A stretch of 64,000 nt of DNA, from NCBI GenBank assembly GCA_030761205.1, contig JAULJL010000003.1:5208001-5272000 (forward strand), in the 5' to 3' direction. The DNA comes from Fremontodendron californicum (Eukaryota > Streptophyta > Magnoliopsida > Malvales > Malvaceae). Within the stretch, counting starts at the first letter, position 1, and each line of letters starts with the position of its first letter. Made by a program: the position numbers and the translations under genes. Of this stretch, positions 48,954-61,074 are shown piece after piece. A model generated the notes under the pieces. It had not been told where the DNA came from. It saw nothing but the letters and a program-made list of their open reading frames with translations, and searched no databases.

Positions 48954-49565
48954 TAAGTAAAATAAAATATTGATTTCATTGGAAAAAATAACGAAAAAAT
49001 AAAAAAAATTATATAAAACATAATATGATTAATGTGAATAAAAAAAATATTCAATTAATATTAATTAATATATAAATATGGTAAACATAATTTTAAATCT
49101 TATTTTTGTTTGTTACCAATATAATATACTTATATATAATCATTTAAAATGTGAACAAAGTATGAAATAAATTATGATCTTTGTTATTAATAATTCAATC
49201 AAATTTATGAATAAATAATTTGATAACCTTAACATTAGTATATTTTTTGATAACATGGATATCAATGTACATAAGTTAGTTACTAATAAAACATAAATAT
49301 TAAAAAATAAAAAACTTATATTAATTATGTTTATAAATACATTCATGATATATTAGTTTATGAATAATTACTTTCAATATTATTTAATTTTATTTCATTA
49401 TTAAATTTGTCATTATTGCTACAATTATCGTTATTAATAAATATATTTATATGATATTTTCATATATATTAAGATTTGTAGAATAGTACAATATGTTCAG
49501 AAAATATTTTTAATACATATTTCTTTTTATAAATTATAATTTATTTAAATAAAAAAAATTTCTCA

Positions 49566-49600
49566 GATAGATCCGCGACAATGCACGGACAAATACTAGG
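49566..49600 (+). other. Possible Helitron-like terminus
   Basis: TCCGCG-ACAATG-CACGGA is an imperfect hairpin and is followed after six bases by CTAG. The base after CTAG is G, not the expected T, and no partner 5' end was found. Weak. Confidence 0.3.
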
Positions 49601-50459
49601 ATGTGGTTGGTAGAGTAAAAATGTGGAATGATGGATATGAAGTGTGAAAAAAAAAAAAAACATTTTAAATCTGTTTGGTTTGAGAAGAAAGTCAGGAAAA
49701 AAATTGAAAAATACTATTTTCTACTTTTATTCACAAAAATAAATCATTTCAAATTAAAAAGATAAAAAAGAAAAAGAAAATGAGAGTGGTACAAATTATT
49801 GCATATTTACAAGATTATTCATTTAAAATGTTATCTTTTTAATTTTTGTTTACATAAATTATAATGATAAATAATATAATTTTTATTTTATCTTTTTCTT
49901 TTTCAACTTTATAAAGCAATTGATAAAAAGAAAAATATATATTTTAACTTTTTTATTTTGTTTATCAAGCACTCAATATAAAATATATATTTCAAAATTT
50001 TACTTTTTTTTTTCTTTTTTCTTTTTTATCCACTCACCATGCAAAACTATAATGGTAGTAAAAATATGATGCTAGTAGTAACGTGAGTTGATTCAATTGG
50101 TTGATTACTCGTTTAACGTTTTGACAAATATCAGGATTTGAGTCTTATCAATAGTCTTATTTGGTGGGTGATCTGTAAGTACCAGTGTTAACCCTTTTTG
50201 AGTCCTGTGACATACCCTGACCCTGAATTGAAATAATCTATCCCCGTCTAAATTTTTTATACCCAAAAAAATTATGATTTTAGTATTCTTTGTGACCTTG
50301 AACTGGGATAACCTTTCCTTATCTAAATTTTTTTATACCAACAAAAAATTATGATTCTACTATTCCTTGTTCTAATCAAGAGTGGTGGTAGTAAGATAGA
50401 AGGATCTAAAAATGAGGAAACCGTTGGCACAAGGCAAAAAATGGATAATTTACATCATA

Positions 50460-50808
50460 AGTAATTGAATTTAGCATTAACTTTCATGTAAGTCATAAAT
50501 TTTTTAATTTCATTAAATTACATAACAGAATTTCTATTATTAATAAATTAGGTCACTTATGCTAACTCCGTTGAATAATTCTAACAAAAAAACTGACTCA
50601 ACATGCATATATTTTTTTTACATCCCATCAAGATAATACCTTACATTTTAGATAAAAAATTTCCACACTAAGTCTGCTTTTTCGTTAGAATTATTTAACG
50701 AAATTAGCATAAGTGACCTAATTTATTAATAATAAAAGTTAAGTGATGTAATTTGATGAAATTAAACAGTTATGATCTATATGAAAGTTAATGCTAAATT
50801 CAATGACT
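50460..50808. mobile_element. Foldback MITE (349 bp)
   Basis: Two inverted arms of about 140 bp: the left arm reads AGTAATTGAATTTAGCATTA, AACTTTCAT, TTAGGTCACTTATGCTAA and GAATAATTCTAAC; the right arm read inwards gives AGTCATTGAATTTAGCATTA, AACTTTCAT, TTAGGTCACTTATGCTAA and AAATAATTCTAAC. The spacer is about 100 bp. No clear target duplication and no coding frame. Confidence 0.75.
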
Positions 50809-52324
50809 CAAAATATAAATCACTAAAAAAAAAAAAAGCATATACCACGGCCATAAAAACAAAACACAAAAATTAAAACTGTCTGCCTCACTCAGCTCTT
50901 TGATATCTGTATAGCCATAGTGTACATTTCAATCATAAGAAGTACATTCTCTTCCGCCAAGCAAGATTGACAAATGCATGAATGCTTGCAGTTAGACTTT
51001 CAAAGACAATATAAAGCCTATTTTACAACGATTTAAGAAGGTCAATAGATTGTAAAAAATTAGATATCAGACATTATTTAATCTGATTTTTATGGATTCG
51101 AATATTAAATTTATTATTTATGACAGATTCGGAATGAATTTGGATATGAATCATTGGATATCTTATATCCAAATTCGTTTTGATTTTGGTTTGAATAATA
51201 TTGTATATTCAAATCCATTTTACTTATACGAATATCCAATATCCGCTTATATATTTGTAAAATATAAAAAAAAAAATTATGATTGTGTAGAGGCTTGAAC
51301 CTTGATACATAAACTCTTATTACCAAAAATTCAGAGATCCGATAGTTATTATTATGTAATTCAAATTTGGATTCGAATAGTAAATGTATGATAAACAAAT
51401 TCGGATATTATGTAAATTAATTGGATTCGAATATAATATTTGAATAATAAACAAATTCAAATATCATATAAATTAATCAAATTCGAATATTTCAAATTTT
51501 GTAAATGTCCAATAGCTGTCATCCCTACAATTTACCCTTACCTACCGGCACTATTTGAATACTTCAATATTCATACGGGTATGATAATTTGATGTTCAAA
51601 ATGAATGTAATAAATTATCAAAAACATAATGTACCAATGTCCAATACCCTATGATCCCGAGTCCGTGTAACATAGATAAAGCATGAACACCTTATCATCC
51701 CGAGTTAGTGTAACATAGATAAAGCATGAAGAAAGAAAATCAGAATACTATAAACCGATCGAACTCAACAAATTAATCTATATATATTTCATGATTCAAT
51801 ATTAAATATGTTAGTTGTGGACAAATTTTGACTAATGAAGACCAATAAAAGCATTGGCCATTCCATTTTTAACATCCCCATTCCCTCATCTATTAATTAA
51901 TCTGACCACCCTCCCCTCTCCCCCACCTCACAATTCTCCCTTAGCACCCCCCCCCCCCAACAAAAAAAAAAGCAATAATTGAAGGGCTATTAGACCTAAA
52001 TCCTCACTGTTAATATATTCTAGCAGATATGCCTAATGTTTAAGGATTAACAAATAAGAAAAGCAAAGAAAGAAAGGGGGGAAAATACAGTTCAATGCTT
52101 CCTTTCCTCTATTTCACCCTCTTACCAGAAAATGTTGAAACTTTTTTTTTTTTTCTGTCAAATATATACTTTTTTCAGCTTTTTTTTTGGTAATTAATGG
52201 CTATATAAATTCATGGACATTCTATCCTTTGCATCATGATTCATGATTGTTTCTTCAACCAGGCAGATGATTATAATCATGGCAATCCTCATCATATATA
52301 GCAGGCTCATGGGTGCATTAAATA

Positions 52325-55300
52325 TTAGTGTTGCTCTTGATGAGTTCCCCCATTTTCTTGATGATGAACCTGTAAAACCATGCCATATTCAAGCACAAGG
52401 ATGAATAAACTATAATCTGGCAATAAAACAGCACATCACAAAAAAAGTAAACTTTAAAAGATAATACTTGATCTAATCTTTCTTCCTCAAAGCTTACAGT
52501 TCTAAGCTTCAACTCTCCTCTGTGGGTTGTCATCTCATCCAATATCTCAGCATCATAAAAGTCATCTTCAGTCTCTTCACTGCGAGCATCGGATGCTTCC
52601 CCTTCCTGTTTAAACATTATTATGTCTGTAAATCAAAGTGCATATGGAGAAAAAGAAGTATAAAACCATTTTAAATCAAAGGAACATCTATATATGTCTT
52701 GAACTGGGCTAGAGCACAAAAAAGAAGATTGTATCAGATATGCTTAAACACCAATATATTTCAATTAGGGAGAGGAAGCTCTTTTCACAATTTCATTTAA
52801 CAGGTGGAAACCAAATGATAATTTCGCCACAGGATTAAAGGGCATAAAATTCTGTCAATATAGCTGACTTATGCCAGGAAATGAAAAATATAAAATAAGT
52901 TATCAAGCAGTCCAAACCTATGTTGCTCCGACTCTTCATTGTTCTTTAAGTACCCGTATCCGACCCATATCTAAACATGGGCATGAAGATATGATCCTCC
53001 AAGGACCCTCCAAATACATGAAAATCTTAGAAAAAATTGAACATACCCATGTCGGACATATACCCTGTATCCGGCACTCACACCCGAATCCGAGTAACAT
53101 AGGTCCAAACAGCTTGTGAGTAGCTAAACCTAAACACTGACTAATTTCCAAAAAGAAAATGAACAACCTAAAATGTACCTTGAGTGTTAGATTTAAGTTT
53201 CTTCGTGGTGTACCAACAATTTCTTCATACTCAGCAGCATCGAGTTCTTGAAGATGTTCAGGATAGAAAAGCTTTGGAAGGATGTGCTGTCTGATGCTGA
53301 TGAGGAGGAAGAACGGCAGTGGAAACAGTATTCCAGCTATAGGTATCCATGTCACTCCAAAACATACCAGAAGATATACAAACTGGAAGAGTGTAAACAT
53401 CAAAATGGACTTGAAAGGTACAGATTCCACAAATGATGCATGAATACCTTCAAGGACTCTGTTCAAAGATATAAGATTCAAAACCATCACATTCAGTGTG
53501 TTATCAATGTTAAACCTATGTTACTCGGACTCGGATGTGAGTGTCGGATACGGGTATCAAAGTTAAACCAGATATGCATCGAATATGAGTATTTAAAAAA
53601 AAAAATGAAGAGTCGGAGCAACATAGAGTTAAACAACACCTTCCATACAATATATCGGTGTATCAACCCTTTAAACACACTTATTTCTAGGCTGCATTTA
53701 TAGGACTTCATTGCTACTGAGTTTACTGTCGATATGATCCTAAATAGAGAACAAGGATACAATATGATCATTATAGACAACCCCATTTAGTAGGGAAAGG
53801 CTTAATTTTTTGTTGCAGTTCGGAAGAGAAACTAGATTAGCTCTCTTTCCTGCAAGATAGTCTGCTTAGTTGCAATTGAAAGAAATTGAAAAGTACTTTA
53901 AATTCAGGAAATTTCGCAGACCTCCATGAAGAAATTAGATAAATCATCAAATAAAATGCCTGTGATGTATTTAAGGACTTACTTGTAACGCCTGCTAGGG
54001 GTGATGAAGAGTAGCAACATCCTTTCCCAGAACTGGTTCCCCGGGAGGCTGTCAATGGCCATGTACGCAAAGTATCCCCACAGTACCGATGTAGGTATCC
54101 TTTTTATTACAGGCAGAACACACATCGAAAGTCCCACAAGGAATGACTGCAACAGGTTGCTAATTCTTTGCTCGTTAACTCTAACTGGCAAATGAGCATC
54201 AATATGTTTCTCAGGATCAAAATTTTCTTTTGCATCCTCCCCACCATGACCTTTCATTACAGCTTCTTTCAAGTTCTTCAGCTCTTTATCTACTGAAATA
54301 GGCTGCAATAAACATCCATATTATGCTCAGTGAGTCTTGCAATCAATGAAAACATAGGAAATAATACATGCAGTAGTACAAGCCTATAATATACGTACAG
54401 CAGGAGATTCATCCATTTCTATGAACACGGCTTGCATCCTTCCATAGATTTCTGATTTGCTTGCTTGTTGCAACATGCCGTCCTTGGCACTTTTGACCAT
54501 TTTTTTCCGAATCAGCTGCAATTGATGGGTTATATAGTCTAAGAATCCACATTACTGGGAATCATATAAATATTAAGGGAATAGTTTCTAATAGTACTAC
54601 ACCCCACCAGCCTCTTGAGAACTGCGAGGCTCTTAGTGTGCATGGGAGATTGTGGAAGGACCCCATTTGAAGGAGGGAGTCCCAGCAATCCACAAATCAA
54701 AGTCTGAAACCATGATTGACAAGAAGCATTTAAGCCTGAAATTAGTAGGAAATATAGATTTGAAAATATAACTAGTAAAAAAAAAAAAGGACAGAGAGAG
54801 AGTAGGTCAGAAGCATCAGTTAAGTACCATAACTCCTAGCAAAAAGACATCATAATGGTAAGCAGAGGGATTTTTAAGATTAAACTCCTTTTGTTGTGCC
54901 ATCTGTGAAGCGACACTGTGATCGAAGAAGTATAGACCTGCTATCATCAATGCTGGTATAAAGGCAGCAAAAATGTACACTATTGGAACCTTTCCCATAT
55001 CCTGTAATAAGAGATATGATAAGAACAAATTTATCTTTAGTTTCATCTAGTTAGAAAAACCAGGTATGCACTGAAAAAAATACTCTAGATCCTCAAAAAA
55101 ATGCACCTAGATTGTAGCTTAAGGTTATGGATTTTAGAGACAATTCAATTATAAGACACCCGAAAACATAAGATCTCTGGAAAGGGAAGAAACAAAATAA
55201 TGGATTCACAACTTAATTACCTTTATGACTGTCCAATGATATAATGATGCAGGTTCCCAAAGAAGTGGACAGAACAGCCTCCTGGGAACTCCAGAATTAA

Positions 55301-56700
55301 CTTTGCCAGGTATCGTGTAAGACATTGCTGTCCAACATAACACCATTAGGGGAACCCCATAGTCTGCAATAAAACCTCGAAGACAACCTGAAAGAAGAGC
55401 CAATAAAAATAAGATTAAAAAAAAAAAAAAGAACATAAACTAAGTAGTTCATACAGAATTTCTAGTAAAAACTATCAAATTCAAAGCCAATCCCAGTTAA
55501 TGGGTTGATGTACCTGTTCCATAACGCCATGATCTTGCCTTTCGTGTCTTTAGGGCACTGAATAGAAGCCCAAATGAGAAAATGACTGCCAGCAAGCCAT
55601 TTGTATATAGCCAGGGAAACTGATATTTCTCCAATTTTGGATTTTCACCTTTGGGAATACTGAACTCACTGACCAGTCCCTATGATCCGAACATTATCAT
55701 TATCATTATCAAGGTCAAACCACAGGATTCTGTCATCAAAAACCTCACACTTTGTTTGTTGCATAAGTCATTCAAATACCTTAACAGCCTCTTGAAGGAA
55801 AAGAATAGTTATCAACATGCCAAAAAGCTCTCCTGCAATTCTTGTAAATCTGGTGATTATGGTGCATGCATTGAATATTGCAAGAAGAATGAGCAGCAAA
55901 GCTGTCCATACACAGACCCTGGGAAGGAAAACAAAGGGAAAGAAATTAAACAATAATAATCTTAAAATTACAAAAAGAAAAAAAAAAAGAAGAAGAGGGA
56001 ATTTTATCCATTACCATGCAGCCCAAGCCAAAAAGAGTTCCTGGCCCAACTCTGGCCTTCCTTTGCTGAAATTGTACAAATAATTGTACATTATAACTGT
56101 TGGCTCTGCAACACCTAATATCAACAAAGGCTGCCCACCTAAAATGGAGTGAATGATTCCACAAATAGCTGTAGAAGCCAACGTTTCCACTGTGCTGAGG
56201 GCGCCATCTGAAACAAGAAAAACATAGTCTTAATTAAGTCTTATTCAGGAAAAGCCATAAACTCAAGAAAAATAGGATAAATGAGTTTGTATACTGATAT
56301 ATCCAGCAATAATGTTCTTTGACATAAGATGATTATTTGCATTGAAGTAACTTCATCCTAGGTCATGCTGGATTTTTTATACATTCTAATTTTAAGGAGA
56401 CAAACAAATGGAGTACCTGTATCTCGACTCAATTGCTCTCCAAAGGCAATAACAGGAAGAGCAGAAGCAAAGAAGATATAGGCAGTTGGAGCTAATATCC
56501 TGATAGAAATACAAATTGAAATATGAATCAAAATGGAAAATATCTCCATCAGAGGAACATAAAGTAGTAACAAAATTTTCAAAAACAAGAACATACCGAA
56601 AGCCTGGGCAAAGTCCACTGACCCAATCTTGCTTGTAGCACGCACTTCTTCCCTTGATGTCTTTGATTATTCCCTTGAATGGACTTCTTAGGTTTCCCAT
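52325..56700 (-). CDS. Boron transporter, BOR4-like (SLC4 anion-exchanger family)
   Basis: Plasma-membrane borate exporter; clade II members such as Arabidopsis BOR4 give tolerance to excess boron. Exons on the minus strand: 56597-56700, 56417-56499, 56015-56207, 55780-55918, 55514-55679, 55221-55387, 54828-55001, 54608-54703, 54399-54515, 53983-54302, 53179-53458, 52468-52605 and 52325-52369. All introns are GT-AG; the sum is 2,022 nt, 673 aa. Family motifs: [97 protein letters not shown] and [16 protein letters not shown]. The [27 protein letters not shown] stretch and the [16 protein letters not shown] tail resemble BOR4 more than BOR1. The acceptor of a 5' UTR intron (GAATCAG) lies two bases before the ATG. 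The last two coding exons are separated from exon 11 by MITE-bearing introns. Confidence 0.94.
52918..53102. mobile_element. hAT-type MITE in BOR intron 11 (185 bp)
   Basis: Ends CTATGTTGCTCCGACTC and, inwards from the right, CTATGTTACTCGGATTC. A perfect 8-bp duplication GTCCAAAC flanks it (52910-52917 and 53103-53110). Interior words such as CCCGTATCCGAC and ATGTCGGACAT recur in the copy at 53516-53626. Confidence 0.85.
53516..53626. mobile_element. hAT-type MITE in BOR intron 10 (111 bp, inverted copy)
   Basis: Ends CTATGTTACTCGGACTC and, inwards from the right, CTATGTTGCTCCGACTC, so it lies in the opposite orientation to the 52918-53102 copy. Flanks TGTTAAAC (53508-53515) and AGTTAAAC (53627-53634) form an 8-bp duplication with one change. 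It is a shortened copy. Confidence 0.85.
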
Positions 56701-56702
56701 AA

Positions 56703-57604
56703 CTGATTCAAGAGAATTTTTTTTTTTACATAAATCTTATAATCTACATTCTACAATGACGTATACGTATCCTAACACCCTCTTAATTACATAAGACGAG
56801 ACAGTGCAAAATGTCTCTATGAAGTTGGCAAATCACATTCACATGATAGCATATTAAGGAGAACATGCATGCATGTATGCATGTATGTATATGTGGATTT
56901 TGTGGAGACCAATAGAATGTAAGAAGCAAGACAGTCATGATATAACTGCATGATAAAAGAGAAAAATTAATCACCAAAATTAATGGGATACATGTGATTT
57001 GTGATTTGCAAGTACTAACATCATATAATATAAGCAGAACCCTCCCAAAGAAAGCAAATATAAAAACCATCTGATTCCGCCCATGCTGAAACTGTTATTG
57101 GAAATTTCATAATAAAACAATAAAAACAACAACTTTTCAGACGAGTGGTTTATGGCAGACTGAATCGAAAAAGAATCCCAGAATGTCCAAGAAAGAAAAA
57201 ACCAACTCTACATGATTTATAATTTATATATATAATAAATAAAGGGTGCTGAATAAAAATTTCATTTCGCAAGAACCCAAAATGCTACAGCAAAATTTCT
57301 GTATCATGCAAACTGCAAAGTATAAGACTTACTATCATCGTACACAGAAAAAAAGAACCCACATTTTCTACATTTGGAAAAATCTCCATGACCATTCTTT
57401 AAAAACAATATATATATAGAAGGTTTCTCACATTTTAATGTTTGTTTTTTCATTTCATCATTTTGATTCCAGTTTCAAGCCCATGTACGTAAAAATCTTA
57501 TATACATATATATTATATATATATATATATCCATTGGAAAAAGAAGCCCATTATACCAGCATTTATATTCAATGGAATGGAAATGGGAAAAAAGGTTACG
57601 GACC
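56703..57604 (-). other. Predicted 5' UTR intron of the BOR gene
   Basis: The acceptor TTGAATCAG ends two bases before the start codon. A donor GGAGCTTCGAG|GTCCGT at 57604/57603 would close a 0.9-kb leader intron; the upstream leader exon would lie within about 57604-57890 and includes a GA microsatellite (57836-57853). The donor is not a strong consensus, so the pairing is tentative. Confidence 0.4.
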
Positions 57605-57899
57605 TCGAAGCTCCCGAGCCGGAGACAAGAGTTTCCGGCAGGGAGATGGTCGGAAATTTCAGATATCCCAGGGAGGTTGGGAAGGCGAAGAGGTCAGAAT
57701 CTTCTTTTACCACTCCTTTAAAAAGAAGATAAAAATAAAAAACTAAAATAAAAAATAAAAATAATCAAAAACCAAACTTTCTAAAATTTTCCTTTAAATG
57801 ACAGCGTTTTTTTCTCTCTTTTTCACGAAGAAGGGAGAGAGAGAGAGAGAGAGCAAATTTCTGAAGGTGTCCGAGAGAGAGGCGAAGATGTTGGACTTG

Positions 57900-58829
57900 G
57901 TTCAAAAACTGAGCGGCTGTTGCGGGGTCCACTTCTATTTCTGGGCCCTTAAACATAGGAACTTTGCTGACGTGGTGTTATCTCAGTGGGCCAGGCCTTC
58001 GTGGCACTTGGAGGAAATTCATTGTGGTTCGACTGTTAAAAGTTAAAACCGGGATCATCCCACTTATTGATTTTTAATTTTTTAGATTAAAATAATACAA
58101 AATTCTTTAAATTTTATTATTTTACTATCTAAATAAATTTTTATATTTTTATTACATGTAAATAAAATTTTAAATTTTATAATAATTTGAATTCAAATAA
58201 ACTCTTAACATAAATTAATTTTTTATTTTAAATAAAAACTTTTTTTGGTACAAATCAAATGATGAAAATTTATTTGATTACAACAAAAATATAAGACTTA
58301 CTTAAAAAAATGAAATTGTTCAAAAAAATTTCTAATATTTCAAAATTTTTTATTACAACTCTCAATTAAAATAAAGATTGCAAATGCACGACTTCAGACA
58401 AGTTTAATTTGAATAAAGTCATGTTAGTATTACTTCGAATTAATTTGAATTTAAATTGAATTCGAGTTGAGCCTTATTAGACTATTTTTTAAATTTTACG
58501 AAAAATATAACTATTTCAACATACTTATTAAATAGATATGCATGTAAACCCAAAGGATGATTAGAACAATAATAATGAACTATTAATCAAATAGAATACC
58601 AGTTTATGCTTAAAATTTGTCCAAGGCATCAAAGACCAAGTATTGGGAAGTAAGAAATGGAAACTCGAGATTTATTTATTTTTTAAACGCGTATTGTTGG
58701 CTTTTATCTCCAAATTTGTCTTTTGCAATTCTCTTTTTGGAAACAAAAGTAAGAAATGCTTAATTATATGTATAGCACTCCTAAGTAGTCCTAACGCCTA
58801 AAATGTGTGCTTTTTAAGAAACCAACAAG
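57900..58829. other. Intergenic, no gene seen
   Basis: AT-rich after about 58050. The first 150 bp may belong to the BOR promoter. No open frame with recognisable homology. Confidence 0.45.
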
Positions 58830-58832
58830 TAA

Positions 58833-60041
58833 GAGGACGTTTGGTATGATGGAAAGTGATCACTTTCCATGGAAAGTAATTGGTGGGAATGTGATTCCCA
58901 TGTTTGGTATACTAAAAACTGTTTACTTTCCTGGGAATTTAACTTTCCTTGGAGAGTTACTTTCCCACAAGCATTGGAATGTGATTCCCATGAGAAGTGG
59001 TGGGAAAGTAACTTTCCCATGTAGTTGGAAAGTTAAAGACAACATTATCCTTTTTCTATTTGAGTTAAAATTATCAATTAAAATATTATTTTAAAATATT
59101 TCGTACAAATATTTATTAATAATAAATATTATTGAAATATTTAAATAATATTTAATTTGCATTTTGCTTTTTAATTTTTTAATTACTTGAGAGTACCTTA
59201 AAAATTTATTATTAACAAACATTTTTTTATCATAAAAGTAACTCAAACTACCAATTGAAATATTATTTTTAAATATTTAGTACAAATATTTGTTAATAAT
59301 AAATATCATTGAAATATTTAAATAATATTTAATTTTTATACAGCCTTTTAACTTTGAAACTACATAAAAGTAATTTAAAAATTCTATTATTAACAAATAT
59401 TTTTTATCATAAAAATAACTCAAATTACCAATTAAAATATTATTTTTAAATATTTGGTACAAATATTTGTTAATAATAAATATCATTAAAATATTTAAAT
59501 AATATTTAATTTGCATATAGTCTTTTAATTTTTTAACTACATGCGAGTAATTTCAAATTTTATTATTAACAAATATTTTTTATCATAAAAATAACTCAAA
59601 TTACCAATTAAAATATTATTTTTAAATATTTAGTACAAATATTTGTCAATAATAAATATCATTAAAATATTTAAATAATATTTAATTTGTATCCAGCCTT
59701 TTAATTTTTTAACTACATGAGAGTAATTTCAAAATTTTATTATTAATAAATATTTTTTATCCTAAAAGTAACTCAAATTTAAAATATTATTTTTAAATAT
59801 TTAGTATAAATATTTTTTTAATAATAAATATCATTGAAAAATTTTAAAATTAATAAAATTTACATTTTTTATAAGGGTAATTTCGGAAATTATCATCACA
59901 TTCTCAGGATTTTAATTAGCACTTTCCTATGTATACCAAACGCTGGAAAGTTACATTCCTAGGAATCACATTCCCAAGAATCACATTCTCAGGAATCACA
60001 TTCCATGGAATGTGATTCCTGGGAAGGTACCAAACGCCCCC
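58833..60041. mobile_element. Tourist-like element (1.2 kb) with internal tandem array
   Basis: Left end GAGGACGTTTGGTATGATGG and right end inwards GGGGGCGTTTGGTACCTTCC are inverted repeats, flanked on both sides by TAA (58830-58832 and 60042-60044), the target of PIF/Harbinger Tourist elements. Subterminal parts are rich in GGAAAGT, ACTTTCC and GGAATGTGATTCC words in both orientations. The centre is a tandem array (see next entry). No transposase. Confidence 0.75.
59055..59870. repeat. Tandem array, about 177-bp unit, five copies
   Basis: The anchor GTACAAATATTT (GTATAAATATTT in the last copy) occurs at 59103, 59280, 59457, 59633 and 59804, i.e. spacings of 177, 177, 176 and 171 bp. Each unit also has TTAATAATAAATAT, AAATAATATTTAATTT, CCTTTTAA and ATCATAAAA words. 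The array is confined to the Tourist-like element. Confidence 0.88.
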
Positions 60042-60044
60042 TAA

Positions 60045-60640
60045 GAGTATAGTTCAAATTGGCAGGAGAAATGGAAAAAAATTGTATGAAACGAAAAATT
60101 ATACTATAGATCATTCTTATCATGTCAGTCATGATCTCAGTCAATTAAATTATAACAAATCAGATTTTCATTCCATATCATACTTACTCTCCAACGTAAA
60201 AAACGATCCTACACCCTAAATTATAAATTCTAAACCCTTAAACCCTAAAAACAAAACTAAAAAAATAAAAATAATAATGATGACATGGAAGAAGAATCTG
60301 ATCTGGTGTAATTTGATAGTTGGGACCATAGTTGACGTGGTGAGAAGGGTTTATAATATTTTTTTTTCCGTATGAAACGATTATTCCATATCAACATATA
60401 TCTCTTCCATTCAAAATCATGCCACGCAATCATATTTTTGAAAAAAGTCAACTATTTATTACAAAAATTATTAATGAATTACTGAAATAAATATTTATCA
60501 TTTAATTATTAAATATAATATATAATAAATAGTTGATTTTTTTCTAAAAATTTGATTAGGAATGAAAGTGATCATATATATGCTTGAGTGAAGTAACCTT
60601 TCATACAATCTTTTCTCGGAGAAATGTTAAAGCAGTAGCC
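60045..60640. other. Intergenic, no gene seen
   Basis: AT-rich; contains AACCCTA-type words at about 60212-60248 (too irregular for a telomere repeat). No gene. Confidence 0.45.
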
Positions 60641-60644
60641 ATGG

Positions 60645-60752
60645 CGCCTGTTCATCATCTTCCTGCTAACAACGCTCTTCCATCTGTCTTTTGCTGATGT
60701 TGGCACTGCTGCCAATTACAGCCCCCCATATCTTCGTAAGTGATCAATCATT

Positions 60753-60788
<36 letters not shown>

Positions 60789-60845
60789 GATCATCAGTCA
60801 CAAGTACTGTAATTACCCCCATATCTTCGTAAGTGATCAATCATT

Positions 60846-60891
<46 letters not shown>

Positions 60892-60960
60892 TTTCCACAA
60901 CTGCATTTGGGGCCATTGCAAACCCCTCTGCTGCATCCGTTAACATTGAATTCCAACAGT
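60645..60960 (+). pseudogene. Plant natriuretic peptide (EG45-like) gene fragment, broken
   Basis: From about 60648 one frame reads RLFIIFLLTTLFHLSFADVG then TAANYSPPYL, a signal peptide followed by the first residues of a mature plant natriuretic peptide/EG45-like domain (apoplastic, expansin-related). It ends at a donor CTTC|GTAAGT (60736/60737). The only nearby ATG (60641) is one base out of frame with it, and the in-frame upstream codon is a stop, so the start is lost. A second-exon-like piece at about 60893-60930 (STTAFGAIA) is diverged and soon ends; the rest of the domain is absent. The donor region is duplicated in tandem (60722 and 60816). Alternatively only the signal peptide resembles this family. 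Confidence 0.45.
60722..60890. repeat. 93-bp tandem duplication with (TA)n
   Basis: CCCCCATATCTTCGTAAGTG followed by ATCAATCATTCAAT and a TA run occurs at 60722 and 60816. The TA run of the second copy (about 60848-60890) is longer. The duplication copies the presumed splice donor of the natriuretic peptide fragment. Confidence 0.88.
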
Positions 60961-61074
60961 AAGGAAACTATTTATATCAGGTACATTTCAAGTACGGTTG
61001 CATACGCATTTTGTTGTTCGAAATATAATACTATATACTGTGAAAATATAAATAGAAAATAAAAGAAGAACTTG

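Larger units (their letters stand above)
47522..52324. other. AT-rich region between the two transporter genes
   Basis: Begins with the channel 3' UTR, including a TA run (47559-47580). Holds a small inverted repeat of TCGACGTTGAGATACT words (48158-48275), a Helitron-end-like module (48893-48953), a possible Helitron 3' end (49566-49600), a foldback MITE (50460-50808) and AT-rich ATTCGAATA-type repeats (51090-51500). No coding frame was recognised. Confidence 0.55.

Noticed and set aside
49610..50045. Possible MITE starting GGATGTGGTTGGTAGAG
   Set aside because: The supposed inverted right end (around CACTCACCATGC) matches only loosely and no target duplication was found.
57765..57956. 63-codon minus-strand frame upstream of the BOR gene
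   Set aside because: Lies in the likely promoter/leader region, consists partly of translated GA microsatellite, and has no known motif.
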